NCBI GenBank assembly: GCA_941918925.1
Contig: OW799233.1
Location: 128,736,833-128,800,832 of the forward strand
Source: Phyto melanocephala
Taxonomy: Eukaryota > Arthropoda > Insecta > Diptera > Rhinophoridae
Length of the DNA: 64,000 nucleotides
Direction of reading: 5' to 3'
Numbering within the stretch: the first letter of the stretch is position 1; every line of letters starts with the position of its first letter. Made by a program: the position numbers and the translations under genes. A model generated the notes under the pieces. It did not search any database and had not been told where the DNA came from. It saw nothing but the letters and a program-made list of their open reading frames with translations. Of this stretch, positions 11,461 to 23,225 are shown one piece after another.

Positions 11461-12800
11461 TGCCACGCCCACTTTTACGCTCACCTCCCATATAACGTTT
11501 TACCTAAAATTCATATAATTTCTCTATTACTAAAGATTTTGGAATAATAAAGGGCTATATTGAAACATCTAAAATGTACTCATTCGCAAAAATAACTTTG
11601 ACACGCCTACTATAACGCCCACTTTTCACGTTTTCTACGGTTAATGAAATTTAAAAGCTCATAAAACCGCCAAAATTAGAGGTATGATGATCAAATTTGC
11701 TACGTATATCCCCCTAGGCAATGTCATTATTGTGCCAAAAAATTAAGATGCCACGCCCACTTTTACGCCCACCTCCCATATAACGTTTTACCTAAAATTC
11801 ATATAATTTCTCTATTAAAAAAGATTTTGGAATAATAAAAGGCTATATTGAAACATCTAAAATGTACTCATTCGCAAAAATAACTTTGACACGCCTACTA
11901 TAACGCCCACTTTTCACGTTATCTACCGTTAATGAAATGTTAAAGCTCATAAAACCGACAAAATTTGATGTATGATGATCAAATTTTCTACGTATATCCC
12001 CCTAGGCAGTGTCATTATTGTACAAAAAAATTAAGGTGCTACGCCCACTTTTAAGCCCACCTCCCATATAACGCTTTACCTAAAATTCATATAATTTCTC
12101 TATTAATAAAGATTTTGGAATAATAAAAGGCTATATTGAAACATCTAAAATGTACTCATGCGCAAAAAAAACTTTGACGCGCCTACTGTAACGCCCACTT
12201 TTCACGTTATCTACCGTTAATGAAATGTTAAAGCTCATAAAACCGCCAAAATTAGAGGTATGATGATCAAATTTGCTACGTATATCCCCCCAGGCAATGT
12301 CATTACTGTGTCAGAAAATTAAGGTGCCATGCCCACTTTTACGCCCACTTCCCATATAACGTTTTACCTAAAATGCATATAATTTCTCTATTAATATAGA
12401 TTTTGGAATAATAAAGGACTATATTGAAAAACCTTAGTTGTAGTTATTAGCAAAAATAACTTTGACACGCCTACTACAATGCCCACTTTTCACGTTATCT
12501 ACCGTTAACGAAATTTAAAAGCTCATAAAACCGCAAAAATTAGAGGTATGATGATCAAATTTGCTACGTATATCCCTCTGGGCAATGTCATTACTGTGCC
12601 AGATGATTAAGGTGCCACGCCCACTTTTACGCCCACCTCCCATATAACGTTTTACCTAAAATTCATATAATTTCTCTACTAGTAAAGATTTTGGAATAAA
12701 AAAGGGCTATATTGATGATCAAATTTGCTACATATATCCTTCTAATCAATGTATTTGTTGTGTCAAAAAGTTTAAGTGACACGCAAACTTTAACGCCTAC
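11461..12800 (+). repeat. 288-bp tandem array, about 4.6 units
   Basis: The mark TGCCACGCCC (or one-base variants) begins at 11461, 11749, 12037, 12325 and 12613, exactly 288 bp apart each time; a shortened unit starts near 12777. Each unit contains two GC-box-like halves: ACTTTTACGCCCACCTCCC and ACGCCTACTATAACGCCCAC. Units differ by scattered substitutions only, with no net length change. Confidence 0.95.
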
Positions 12801-12993
12801 CTCCCATATAACTGTTTATCTTAAATTCATGTAATTTCTCTATTGACAAAGTTTTTGGGAAAATAAAGGACTATTGTGAAATATCTAAGTTGTATTTATT
12901 AGCAGAAACTTTATTGACACGCCTACTTTAACGCCCACTTTCATTGAAAAACTACATTTACAAAAGCATTTTAGTAGCATATCGAAGTTATTA

Positions 12994-13612
12994 AGGGTGG
13001 TTAAATTTTAAGGGCCGATGTTGAATTTAAATAAAATACAAATTATTTAGGAAATTATTATTATTTCTTTTTGTAATGATAATATTTGTACGGTTAAATT
13101 ATGTATTTAACAAAATATCGGCCAAATGCCCCCGCCCCCATCCTTGGCGCCACTCCTCTATCTGATGGTCCAAATTTTCAATGACAATGTTGATGCTCAC
13201 TTGTTGGGCACGATGATGAGTCGAGGTTGACTGCTCTTTTGCCACACTATCGCAAAAAACAGCAATGGTTCCCATTCAACGAACTAAGAAGGCATTCACA
13301 GATTTTCTAACATTTTATACAGACCTGTTTTGCAGAAATTTAAATATTTTTTACAATTTTCCCGATTGTGGATGAATTTGAATGATTATGTTGATCAAAA
13401 GAATTACGAAGTGCACAAAATGCATTTTGAACTGAACGCCCATTTTCATAAAAAACCTAAATAACTTTAAAGCGTTGCTCATTTGCGTATCTTTCCACGG
13501 ATCAAATTGAGTAAGTTTGAGATTGAGAAATGTCAAATGAAATGCAGAAAACTAATTTAAAGACTGGCTGTAGTTCACTTTCAACATGGGCCCTTAAAAT
13601 TTAACCACCCTC
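12994..13612. mobile_element. TIR element nested in Helentron (mariner-like), copy 2
   Basis: Ends AGGGTGGTTAAATTTTAAGG and complement GAGGGTGGTTAAATTTTAAG, with TA at 12992-12993 and 13613-13614. It sits at the same place in the host Helentron as the element at 9351, so the two were inherited with the Helentron. The interior contains stretches that might be decayed transposase, but I could not identify catalytic motifs. Confidence 0.75.
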
Positions 13613-13757
13613 TACAAAGAAAGTGATACATATTTTATTATAAAAAGATTATTCCATAATGAGTAACAAAATAATAAATATTGTGCTTTAAATGTACACA
13701 AAATTGGTGGTGGGTATAAAAGATTCGGCACAGCCGAATATAGTGCTCTTACTTGTT

Positions 13758-14847
13758 TTTTTTGTTTTTAATTAAACAGTAGTAAATTTATAGCTAATTT
13801 TTATTGAACAACATAAAATGTAAACAGTTCCCAAAGAAATTAAAATGAAAACCGGCACTTAAAATATAAATTTTTCAACAAATTTCTACGTCCAGACAGA
13901 AAAGAAATATCGCCTTAAACAAACAAGACACACCTTTTCATCGATAATTAGATAAATCAAGCGTTAAAAAAAATAATAAATGGCTAAAAGTAAATAAACA
14001 AAGATATAAACAAATAACATTTGAAGAGTTGTTGTTTATTTATTTAATTTTTTTATGTTTGAAGGGTACCCTACATGATAAATATCTGTAGATGTTTTCA
14101 GAATAAACAGTAGTGTTTCAAGTACTTCACAATGTGATGTTTTTCTTTTAAAATCATTAATTGATATCTTTATTATTATCAACATTTTATAAGAAGCATA
14201 ATGATTCAATTTTAGAATTTGGATGCAGTAGGTGTTGTACCACGAACTAGTGCTGCTACTCCTACTTACGTTGAACAAGCTGTGGATGCTGTACAAGTAA
14301 AAGCATACACTGATCCATTTATGTTTATCCATCGATGTGTTACTCAATTGGTTATCTGTATAACATTACTTAATTACTTTAATTCATGATTATTGAGCAC
14401 GAACGTGGGAATTAAATGCCAGCATTTGGAACAATCTCAATATCATTTAAATGTAAAAATATAATTCCCGTATTTAGGATACTAAAACTCATACCTCAAT
14501 ACATAAGCTACATATACCCCTTGAGATGAAAATATGACTGATAGAGTTATTGGTTCATATCATAGCGTTGCAATTTTGCATGTATTTTGTTATTGTAACA
14601 AAAACAAAACACATGTAAAACTCCAACGCTTGACGCTCAACGCTCTTGTTTAGGTATGGGGGTAACTTATTAAGTGTACCCTAATATTAATTATAAAATT
14701 GAATTGTCAGTGTAGTTTTGTATATTTGGGGCACATATATAACTTTAAATAATGCCTCTTGTAAACTAGAGCTGCAGGTACAGTTAGTGAATTGCCTACA
14801 GAGAAAATATATAATTTTAGGGATTTTTGTTTTAGAAAGAGAAAACT
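13758..14847. other. No supported gene; AT-rich spacer
   Basis: A 103-residue open frame on the minus strand (14347-14036) has no recognisable motif and an AT-driven composition. I do not support it as a gene. Confidence 0.5.
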
Positions 14848-15986
14848 AAAAAGTAACAGTGCTATATTCGGCCGTGCCGAATCTTATATACCCTTCACAA
14901 CGTGTAGTCATGCAATAACAATTGTTTGTATCACCATTCATCCCATGTAAAATACGTGCATTCGTACACGTTAGAATAAATGTGGCATCGAATCCCAGCT
15001 GAGCCAAAAAAATTTTATTTTATTTTATTTAATATATTATTTATATTTTATTATTTTTTTTTATATTTTTTTTAAATTTTTTTTAAATTTTTTTTTAATT
15101 TTTTTTAAAAATTTTTTTAAATTTTTTTTTAAATTTTTTTAAAGTTTTTTTTTTGTAGTTTTTTTTTGTAGTTTTTTTTTATTATTTTTTTCTTATTTTT
15201 AATATTTTTTTTTTTTTGTAATTTTTTTTGTTTGGTATGTTTTTTACATGTATGTATGTATGTGTGTATGTATGTATGTATGTATGTATGTATGTATGTA
15301 TGTATGTATGTATGTATGTATGTATGTATGTATGTATGTATGTATGTATGTATGTATGTATGTATGTATGTATGTATGTATGTATGTATGTATGTATGTA
15401 TGTATGTATGTATGTATGTATGTATGTATGTATGTATGTATGTATGTATGTATGTATGTATGTATGTATGTATGTATGTATGTATGTATGTATGTATGTA
15501 TGTATGTATGTATGTATGTATGTATGTATGTATGTATGTATGTATGTATGTATGTATGTATGTATGTATGTATGTATGTATGTATGTATGTATGTATGTA
15601 TGTATGTATGTATGTATGTATGTATGTGTGTATGTTGTTGTTGTAATTGTAAAAAAAAACGAGCTGGTCGTGGTTTTTTGCTCATATCTCAGAAAGTTAT
15701 GGGGCGATTGTGCTGAATTTCAATAGCGATTCATTCCTGGATATTTCCAAGAGATTGATACCATATACAGATCTGAGGAACATAAAGTTACTTCTAAAAG
15801 TTGATTTCAACCAACACACGGACAGACGGGCAGACGGACAGACGGTCAGGGCTTAATCGACTCCTCTATTCATAAGCTTTCAGAAAATATATACTTTATG
15901 GGGTCGGAAATGAAAATTGTAGAAATTACAAACGGAATGACAAAGCTATATATACCCTTGTGCACCACAGGTGAAGGGTATAAAAA
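14848..15986 (-). mobile_element. Helentron with internal inversion and giant microsatellite
   Basis: The 3' end at 14848 (complement ends GAATATAGCACTGTTACTT, hairpin ATTCGGC-ACG-GCCGAAT) and the 5' end at 15986 (complement TTTTTATACCCTTCACC) are both minus-strand oriented. The 5' half (15650-15986) matches the copy at 62244. The block around GTGGCATCGAATCCCAGC (14969-14998) and the adjoining A/T-rich stretch are in the opposite orientation to every other copy, showing an internal inversion. A long TATG array follows at 15247-15634. Confidence 0.85.
15247..15634. repeat. (TATG)n microsatellite, about 97 units
   Basis: 388 bp of nearly perfect TATG, with TGTG interruptions near each end. It replaces the short CATACATA tract (complement) that other Helentron copies carry beside ACAACAACA. 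The four long open frames crossing it are artefacts of the repeat. Confidence 0.97.
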
Positions 15987-16808
15987 TGCGATACAAATAA
16001 GCGATTGTCTTTTCAATATTAGGGTTTGTTTATTTATACCTTGTTATTGTTGATTTGTAAAGTTGCGCGCACCAGTGTAACAAAAAAAGAGGGATCCAGT
16101 TGATGGTCCAAGAGCTAAGGTAGTTAGTCAAAATATTGTGCTGACGAGTTATTTTTTCTTAACTTCAAACCTCGGTTTTAAGCAAAACAGAAGATTTGCG
16201 GGAAAACCGGTTGGAAATTTTCGAACAAACGTACGCCAGTGTGGGCAACTTTACTTTATTTTTTACGATATATGGTTAAGTACAATTCAATGGTGAATAT
16301 AAATCAAATGTAAATATGATTCAAATGTAAGTATGTATAATTTAAGTCGATACAATATATGTATATAATAACAATAATTATAATTTCATTTTTAATGCAT
16401 CTAATATAAAGTTAGGGTTATACAATATAAAAAGAAATAAAAAATGTATGTCCAACGATGATTTTGGACAGTCAGAAAAGACAAAAAGCAATTATTGTTG
16501 AGGATCCTTAGTCGGCAAATTTTGACGGTAGAGGCCTTTATGTTTTTATTATTATATGTTTAAGTTTTTAGTTAAAGCTTTTCGTTATTCCTAAAAAGGG
16601 TACAATTTTTTAACAACATTTTTAATTTAATGTAATCAAAAAGTCATATATATTATGATATTTATGTTTTTTAAGTTTATAAAGGTTTTCTTTTTCCAAA
16701 TTTTTAAAAAATGTTATAGCGTTTAGCTAATTTAGGTGTTTTCAACTTCTGCAACAATAGACAGTTTTGTTTTTATTAAAAATAAACTTTGTAATTCTAT
16801 ATATCGTT
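15987..16808. other. No gene seen
   Basis: AT-rich spacer without recognised repeats. Confidence 0.5.
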
Positions 16809-17044
16809 GGTCACAAGTAGAAAGGCCCTAAGTCGTACTTTTTTGCGAAATTGAGTTTTTCAGTGATTTCAATACATTTAACACCAATTTCGACACAAAA
16901 AATAAACGCAATAGTATCAAAAATAACATTTTCAAAAGCAGTTTTACAAAAGAACTTACATTGTGATAATACAGTTTCAATTACGTTTTGGCCACCTCCT
17001 GTTAAATCACAATTATTTGAGTTAGAGCCTTTCTACTTGTGACC
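16809..17044. mobile_element. 236-bp MITE with GGTCACAAGTAG ends
   Basis: Inverted ends GGTCACAAGTAGAAAGGCCC and complement GGTCACAAGTAGAAAGGCTC. Flanks are both AT-rich (ATATATCGTT / ATATATATGTG) so a target duplication cannot be defined. The open frame at 16851-17042 lies inside the element and is not supported as a gene. Superfamily unknown. Confidence 0.75.
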
Positions 17045-18257
17045 ATATATATGTGATATGTATCTAATATTTTAAAAATTCAAATATTTGGAAAAATCGA
17101 AAACCGGTTTTTCTAACTAAGAAAAAGAGTTAAGCTATAGTTGGTTCTATACTGTCGTATATCAGATAAAAAAATTTACTATTAGTCAGGATCATACAAA
17201 ATTCAATTTAATCGATTATAAAATTTTTGCTAGTCTTTTAGTATTTTTCATAAAATCTACTGCAGTGCATTAAGCACAGATCCCAAGGAGGAAAAAAAGC
17301 ATATTTAAGGCAAGACCTGCTGTCATTTATATAACAAATAATATTTTTACATTAATAAAAACTTAACATATCCCCACACGCATAAGCTGGATCAGTGCCT
17401 GTAGTAAATACATTAATCTTAAAGTATACTTAAACAAAAATAAAATTTCAGCTTAATTTGAAAACACTTAAAACAAAACCGTTTACTTAAGTTAATTTTA
17501 AAACTGTGGTTCTTAGAATATTTAAAGATTCATCACAATATTGGGCATTAGCAAATTTACGACTGTTGAGAATTATGTTACAGATTCTCGGAACTCAACA
17601 CTTGATCCTCAATAATTTGTCTAGATTTTAAAAATTTTATGGCTTATTTTGAATAAAAATATAGGAAGGCATTTGTCTTTTATTTATTTTATTGTTAATT
17701 GATTAATTCGTACAACACATATTTTGAAATTTTATTCACACAATTTGCATTTTCTCTTTAATTTTGTAAAATTATCAAGAATTTTTATATGACTTTAATA
17801 AAACATCATAAATTAGTCATCATTTCTAACACAAGTTACACATCAATTGAAGCACTGCTATGCTGTAAAACAAGAAAAAACAAAATATTTTTTTAAGCAA
17901 ATATTTTAAAAGTTTGTTTTGAATAAAAAGAAGGTTTTAAACTTCAAACCTCAAGCTCAAGCTCGATCATTTTATTCCCTACACGACAACACATTAATAT
18001 AGAATTATTTTTACGAAATTGTTAAGTATTGCTAGTAAAAATTACACGTTATTTATCTCAGGAGTAGTAGAACTCATGTTCATTTAAATGGATTTATTAA
18101 TAAGCAAAACTTAAGGTTCTGGGGTTTGGAAAATCCAAGACTCAGTCATCAGTGTCAATTGCACAATATGGTGTGGCCTTAAATCTCATTGTGGCTTACT
18201 TTTTCGAAAAGGAGAATAGAGATGCTGTAACTGTTAATGTAGATTGGTATTGGTTTA
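17045..18257. other. No gene seen; AT-rich spacer
   Basis: Nothing recognisable on either strand. Confidence 0.5.
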
Positions 18258-18859
18258 TCTATATATATAAAAGTGAAACTCTGTGTGTGTGTGTGTTAGC
18301 TATAGACTCCGAAACTGTAAAACCGATCGGACTCAAACTTTGGCAAGTTGTTGTACACATTCCAGGGAGTGTGGGCGGTGCCACGCCCATAAAAATTAGT
18401 TATTATATTTAGCTACTTGCACTTGACCGATTTTTCTGAAAATTTGCACACATATTGAGCTGTCATGACTATATAATTTCGTGATTAGAAAAGTGGGTGG
18501 GGCCATGCCCATAAAAAAGTTATAATTTTGTGGTACTTGCACTGGACCGATTTTTCCGAAACTTTGCATACATATTGAGCTATCATGACTGTATATTTTC
18601 GTGATTAGAAAAGTGGGCAGAGCCACGCCTATAAAAAAAGTTATAATTTTGAGGTACTTGCTCTAGACCGATTTTTTTTAAACTTTGCACACATATTATG
18701 TTGTTATGACCATACAGTTTCGTGATCAAAAAAGTGCGCAGTGCCACGCCCATTAAAAAAAGTTATAATTTTTAGCTTTTTTAACTTGATATTCAATTTA
18801 AATTCAAAATTAATTTTTATTCATTAAGGGGCGTAGCAACGAGCGCCGGGCTTTTCTAG
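18258..18859 (+). mobile_element. Helitron family A, complete 602-bp copy
   Basis: Reference copy for the family. It begins TCTATATATATAAAAGTG after an A (18257) and ends GCGCCGGGCTTTTCTAG before a T (18860): 5'-TC, 3'-CTAG, A/T insertion site and no target duplication, the accepted Helitron rules. A GC-rich palindromic segment lies just inside the 3' end. The body is a TG microsatellite followed by about four units of 115-120 bp, each with GACCGATTTTTC and a GTGGGCGGGGCCATGCCC-type box. No Rep/helicase. The open frames over it (18152-18412, 18396-18626) are repeat shadows. Confidence 0.93.
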
Positions 18860-21473
18860 TGATATATAAATATTATAACGCTTTTGATGTCCAACTATTA
18901 AAAAAAGACATGAAATGTGGTTGACCAACTCTATTAGAAATTATTAAATTATCAAGGCGATGTCATTGGACACAAGTCCCTTCAAATAGAGACTTAAATA
19001 AGTACTTACTTTTGAAGCAATGAAATAAGAACATGATTTTAATTACCTAAATAACCCAGTAGAATTACGAATTTACAGAAATCGTTCAGTTTTTTTAAGG
19101 ATGAAAATTCAGTTTGATAATTCTGCTATACGCTAATTTGAAATTTTAATTATAAGTCATTAGCTTGCTAACCAACTCCTTTGCCGCTATTGTCAAATAC
19201 ATTATTATTTACATTGTAAGTGAGTTTAACTATTAGAAAGTGTATTGTTAGTGTATCTAAGTGTATGAAAAATAACTACTTATAACCAACACATTATAAA
19301 TCAAGTCATTACTGAAACACTTCTTAGTAAGACAGGTGATATGTAATAGCCATTGAAAAGTATGTTATTTATGATATTTAGTAATAGAATGTCATTACTT
19401 AGTTGTTGCTGGGAAGGTTGTATTTCATAAAATCTACTTAAAACCAAATTTTATATTAAAACCTTAATGTGTTCCATCTCAAAATGGAATTAAAATAATT
19501 TTTTTATTGCCACGATGATGAATTTTTACATTTACACAATGTGTATTTAAAGTAGATGAAAATTGCTGAATCTGAAAACGAATATTATAATTAATATATC
19601 AACATAACAGCCTTGTTTTGAGCGAAATATTAGGCATGCCTACAAAGAAAATCTGAGCCCGATTGAAAGAAACTGAAAACGGACTTAAATTTAGCTCGTT
19701 AAAATTTCTATAATCCACATATTCTTGTTTAAAGTCGGGCAAAAAAAATTTTTTTTGCAGACTAGTGTAATTAGTTGTATATGCTACCAACCGAATTACA
19801 AAATAAATATGTTCCTCAACATTTTGTTTGTGATGGCTATAAAAATGCTGGATTTCATAATACGAACTGTTACTTAAAAGATTCTTAAAGCACGTATCTA
19901 GCAATTATGTACGTTCTGAATAGTTTAGTTTAACTTATTTATCAAGATCTGAAATAAATAGATCAAAAGTTACTTACAATCGTTTTTATTACATATTTAA
20001 CATAAAACAAAAATCACAAAAAAGTATTAATTTTTATTGTAGCAAACAGGCAAGAAAACAATTATATATTCATATTCAAAAGTTTAACATTTGTGCTCAT
20101 AAAATTGATTCTTTTATTATATTAATTTGTTTATTTTTTGTTAAATACTTCCAACGATAGTGTTCAAAATCAACGTAATTGAAATTAATCGATGCAGATT
20201 AAAAGATAATTTATTTATTTTATTTTGATCTGTTAATTATTCCATATAATTGTGTGGTTCTTTTTGATGGCTTTTGCTATTTTTGGGTTGATAAATTGTT
20301 TACTTAATGTTTCAAAATTTTTAATAGTTTCTTTTTATGAGTAATAAAATGTAGCTCGTGTTATTAAATTGTTGCTTAAATTTCTTCTTCGTTCTTTATT
20401 TTTAGATTTAATGTACTTAAATTAAGCATTTGTTTTTTCTTTAAATAAAACCATAAATTGGCTAAAAATATCTACATTTATTGAAAAGACTTAAGTCACG
20501 TACACGACTAGGCTAGTCAAGAATATTAAAGGTATTCATGCCATTGATTTGAGTAGTTGGCAAACAGAACAGCCGTTATGTGGAATGTTATTTCACATTA
20601 TTTCTAACATAGAGCGTAAGTTTTGTGTAAAACTTTAGGAAAAAAAAACTTGTTTTATTGTGTTTTCAATCTTCGTATATACTTATCTGTATTACAGTAT
20701 GAAATATATCAAGTTTAAATAAATCATCTTACTATAGTGTTACAATTTAAATTAACGTTTAAAAATATTTTGTTCTTTTTTTCTCTGTTTAAGATTTGTT
20801 GTTCACAGTTTATTGGGTTAAATTTAGGAAATAAATTCATGCCAAAATAATTAAATAGATAATAAAAGTAATTTGTTAGAAAAACAAGGAACATTTTTAA
20901 CTTAGCAACTACATTAGGGTTGAATGGGTCGACTGCAGTATATTACTAGTTTCAATAAGATCAGATCAGTGCCTGATTTAATTGTGACCATGGATGCCAT
21001 GAGACTAGAAGATATGACAGAAGAGCTTTGAAATAATTAAATAAAATAAAGATCTTTATAGGAAGGAAGAGATAGTTTTAATTTTGAAACTGGCTTTGTG
21101 ACGACAATGTTGACATGCTTACACTCATCCATTAATTCTAGTTGAATATACCTATTATAAATTTAATTAAGATTAAGATTGAAACATGGAGTCTAATATT
21201 TTCTTTTTTTTTCCACATAAAAAATATATAAATTTTTGAAAAGCTTTATATTAAAGTCGGCTTCTCACATTTAAGATCTATACCTCTTTGCCTAATTCAT
21301 GTACATAAAAAAACTTTAGGAAAATATTTTTAAACACGTAATATAAAAATACACACCAATAACTAATAATTCATACACTTTTCGTTTAGGTTTCATATCA
21401 TTTTGTTTGGATCCAAAGGAACGTATTGACGAGACTTACTTTGTTATTACAATGAAATAGTTTTTATATTCTA
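18860..21473. other. No supported gene; long unassigned stretch
   Basis: 2.6 kb of AT-rich DNA. A 101-residue minus-strand frame (19904-19599) has no motif I recognise. A somewhat GC-richer patch near 20930-21120 contains a short frame starting MDAMRLEDMTEEL, without support as a gene. Confidence 0.5.
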
Positions 21474-22100
21474 CTAGCCAAGCCCGGCGCGCGTTGCTAC
21501 GCCCCTTAATGAATAAGAATGCATTCTAAATTTTAATTGAATATCAAGTGCATGAAGCTAAAAATTATAACTTGTTTTTATAGGCAAGGCACCGCCCACT
21601 TTTCTTATCTCGAAATTATAAAGTCATGACAGCTCAATATGTGTGCAAAGTTTCATAAAAATCAGTCCAGTTGCTAAAAATGATAACTTATTTCTTATGG
21701 GCGTGGCACTGCCCACTTTTATAACCACGAAATTGTATAATCATCAGGGTTCAATATGTGTGCAAAGCTTCAGAAAAATCGATTAAGTGCAAGTAGCTAA
21801 AAATGATAACTCATTTTTTATGGGCGTGACACTGCCCACTTTTATAACCACGAAATTGTATAATCATCAGAGTTCAATATGTGTACAAAGTTTCAGAAAA
21901 ATCGATCTAGTGCAAGTAGCTAAAAATGATAACTCATTTGTTATGGGCGTGGCACTACCCACTTTTATAATCACAAAACTGACATAAGAACCTTTTCCTA
22001 ATAATAACAAATACAACAAAAAAAGAATTAGTGAAATCGGTCCAACCATTCACGCTTGATGCCGTGACCCAGGGAAAAAGGGATTCATTTTTATTATATA
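21474..22100 (-). mobile_element. Helitron family A with a different 5' end
   Basis: Minus strand. The 3' end is CTAG at 21474-21477 after A at 21473 (i.e. CTAG|T on the element strand) with the GCCCGGCGCGCGTTGCTACG block. It carries four repeat units. Its 5' side departs from the family: instead of the TG tract and TATATATAAAAGTG it has GTGAAATCGGTCCAACC and GCCGTGACCCAGGG (22033-22075). It ends at or close to the CTAG of the next copy. Confidence 0.8.
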
Positions 22101-22676
22101 CTAGCCAAACCCGGCGCGCGTTGCTACGCCCCTTAATGAATTGAAATGCATTCTGAATTTTAATTGAATATCAAGTGCAAAAACCTAAATATTATAATTT
22201 TTTTTATGGGCGTGGCACTGCCCACTTTTCTAATCACGAAATTATTTAGTCATGACAGCTCGATATGTGTGCAAAGTTTCAGAAAAATCGGTCTGGTGCA
22301 AGTACCTTAAAATTATAACCTTTTTTTATGGGCGTGGCCCTGCCCACTTTTCTAATCACGAAATTATATGGTTATGACAGCTAAGTATGTGTGCAAAGTT
22401 TCAGAAAAATCTGTCCTGTGCAAGTACCTCAAAATTAAAACTTTTTTAGGGGCGTGGCCCCGCCCACTTTTTTTATCACAAAATTGTCATGACAGCTCGA
22501 TATGTGTGCAAAGTTTCAGAAAAATCGGTCAAGTGCAAGTAGCTAAAACTGATAACTAATTTTTATGGGCGTGGCCCCGCCCACTTTTTTCCACCCATAA
22601 ACACTCCCTGGTATGTGTACAACAACTTGCCAAAGTTTGAGTTCGATCGGTTTTACAGTTTCGGAGTCTATAGCTA

Positions 22677-22707
<31 letters not shown>

Positions 22708-22726
22708 TTCACTTTTATATATATAG

Positions 22727-22727
<1 letters not shown>
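22101..22727 (-). mobile_element. Helitron family A, near-complete copy
   Basis: CTAG 3' end at 22101-22104 preceded by A at 22100; the 5' end complement TCTATATATATAAAAGTG ends at 22727. A CA tract of about 12 units lies at 22676-22702. Five repeat units. The base after the 5' end is A rather than T, and a GATA tract follows, which probably altered the junction. Confidence 0.88.

Positions 22728-22771
<44 letters not shown>
22726..22771. repeat. (GATA)n microsatellite
   Basis: About 10 GATA units abutting the Helitron 5' end. Confidence 0.95.
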
Positions 22772-22772
<1 letters not shown>

Positions 22773-22859
22773 TAGATTTGTAATTTCTACAATATTAGTT
22801 TAAGACCGTTTAAAGTTTTAATATCCTGAATTCTTATACATAGATTAATTAATTTAGTC

Positions 22860-23225
22860 AAGTCCATCTGTCCGTCCGTCGTGTGTCCAAGTGTATGTTG
22901 AAATCAACGTTTTGAAGTTCGTACGTATATTTAAGACTCTTTTATGGCATTAATATATGAGCAATGCTTGCGAAAACTTTGCTATTGAAAATCAGTTATC
23001 AACGCATTTTATGAGCTATAGCACTCTTACTTATTTTCTCTACCACCGATTACAACCAGAAAAATATTTTAAATAATGTTAGTCAAACTTGGTTTATATT
23101 TTCGGTCATGCATCTCTCTAGATCAACTCTAGATCATCATAAGTTCAGAAAAATTTATGTTTTGTGGGGTCCTAAACAAAAGTTCGATGTGTTATAAGTA
23201 AAATAAGAAAATATAACAAAAGTAT
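22860..23225. mobile_element. Two overlapping Helentron relics
   Basis: 22860-23040 (plus) keeps CTGTCCGTCCGTC, GTATGTTGAAATCAACG and TATAGCACTCTTACTTA. 23090-23225 (minus) keeps, on the complement, TAACACATCGAACTTTTG and GATGATCTAGA, as in subfamily 2. Both are decayed. Confidence 0.55.

Larger units (their letters stand above)
10855..13757 (+). mobile_element. Helentron subfamily 2, long copy with tandem array
   Basis: Longest Helentron of the window (about 2.9 kb). The 5' end is TTTTTATACCCGCCACC; the GTCC/GTCT tract is at 10995-11031. The central part is a five-unit 288-bp tandem array, then a nested TIR element at 12994-13612. The 3' end has GGTGGTGGGTATAAAAGATT, hairpin ATTCGGC-ACA-GCCGAAT, and TAGTGCTCTTACTTGTTT. 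Subterminal inverted repeats TATACCCGCCACC and GGTGGTGGGTATA pair well. Non-autonomous: no Rep or helicase sequence. Confidence 0.9.

Noticed and set aside
11461..12800. Regularly spaced repeats as a CRISPR array
   Set aside because: Whole 288-bp units repeat with no variable spacers, in a eukaryotic transposon.
15182..15726. Long open frames (Cys-Met-Tyr-Val and His-Thr-Tyr-Ile repeats) on both strands
   Set aside because: A tetranucleotide repeat without stops is open in many frames; the peptides are the repeat translated.
18152..18626. Frames over the Helitron at 18258
   Set aside because: They run through Helitron repeat units; similar peptides recur at every family A copy (21787, 22368, 36174, 43287).
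19599..19904. 101-residue minus-strand frame
   Set aside because: No recognisable domain or coding-type composition in an AT-rich stretch.
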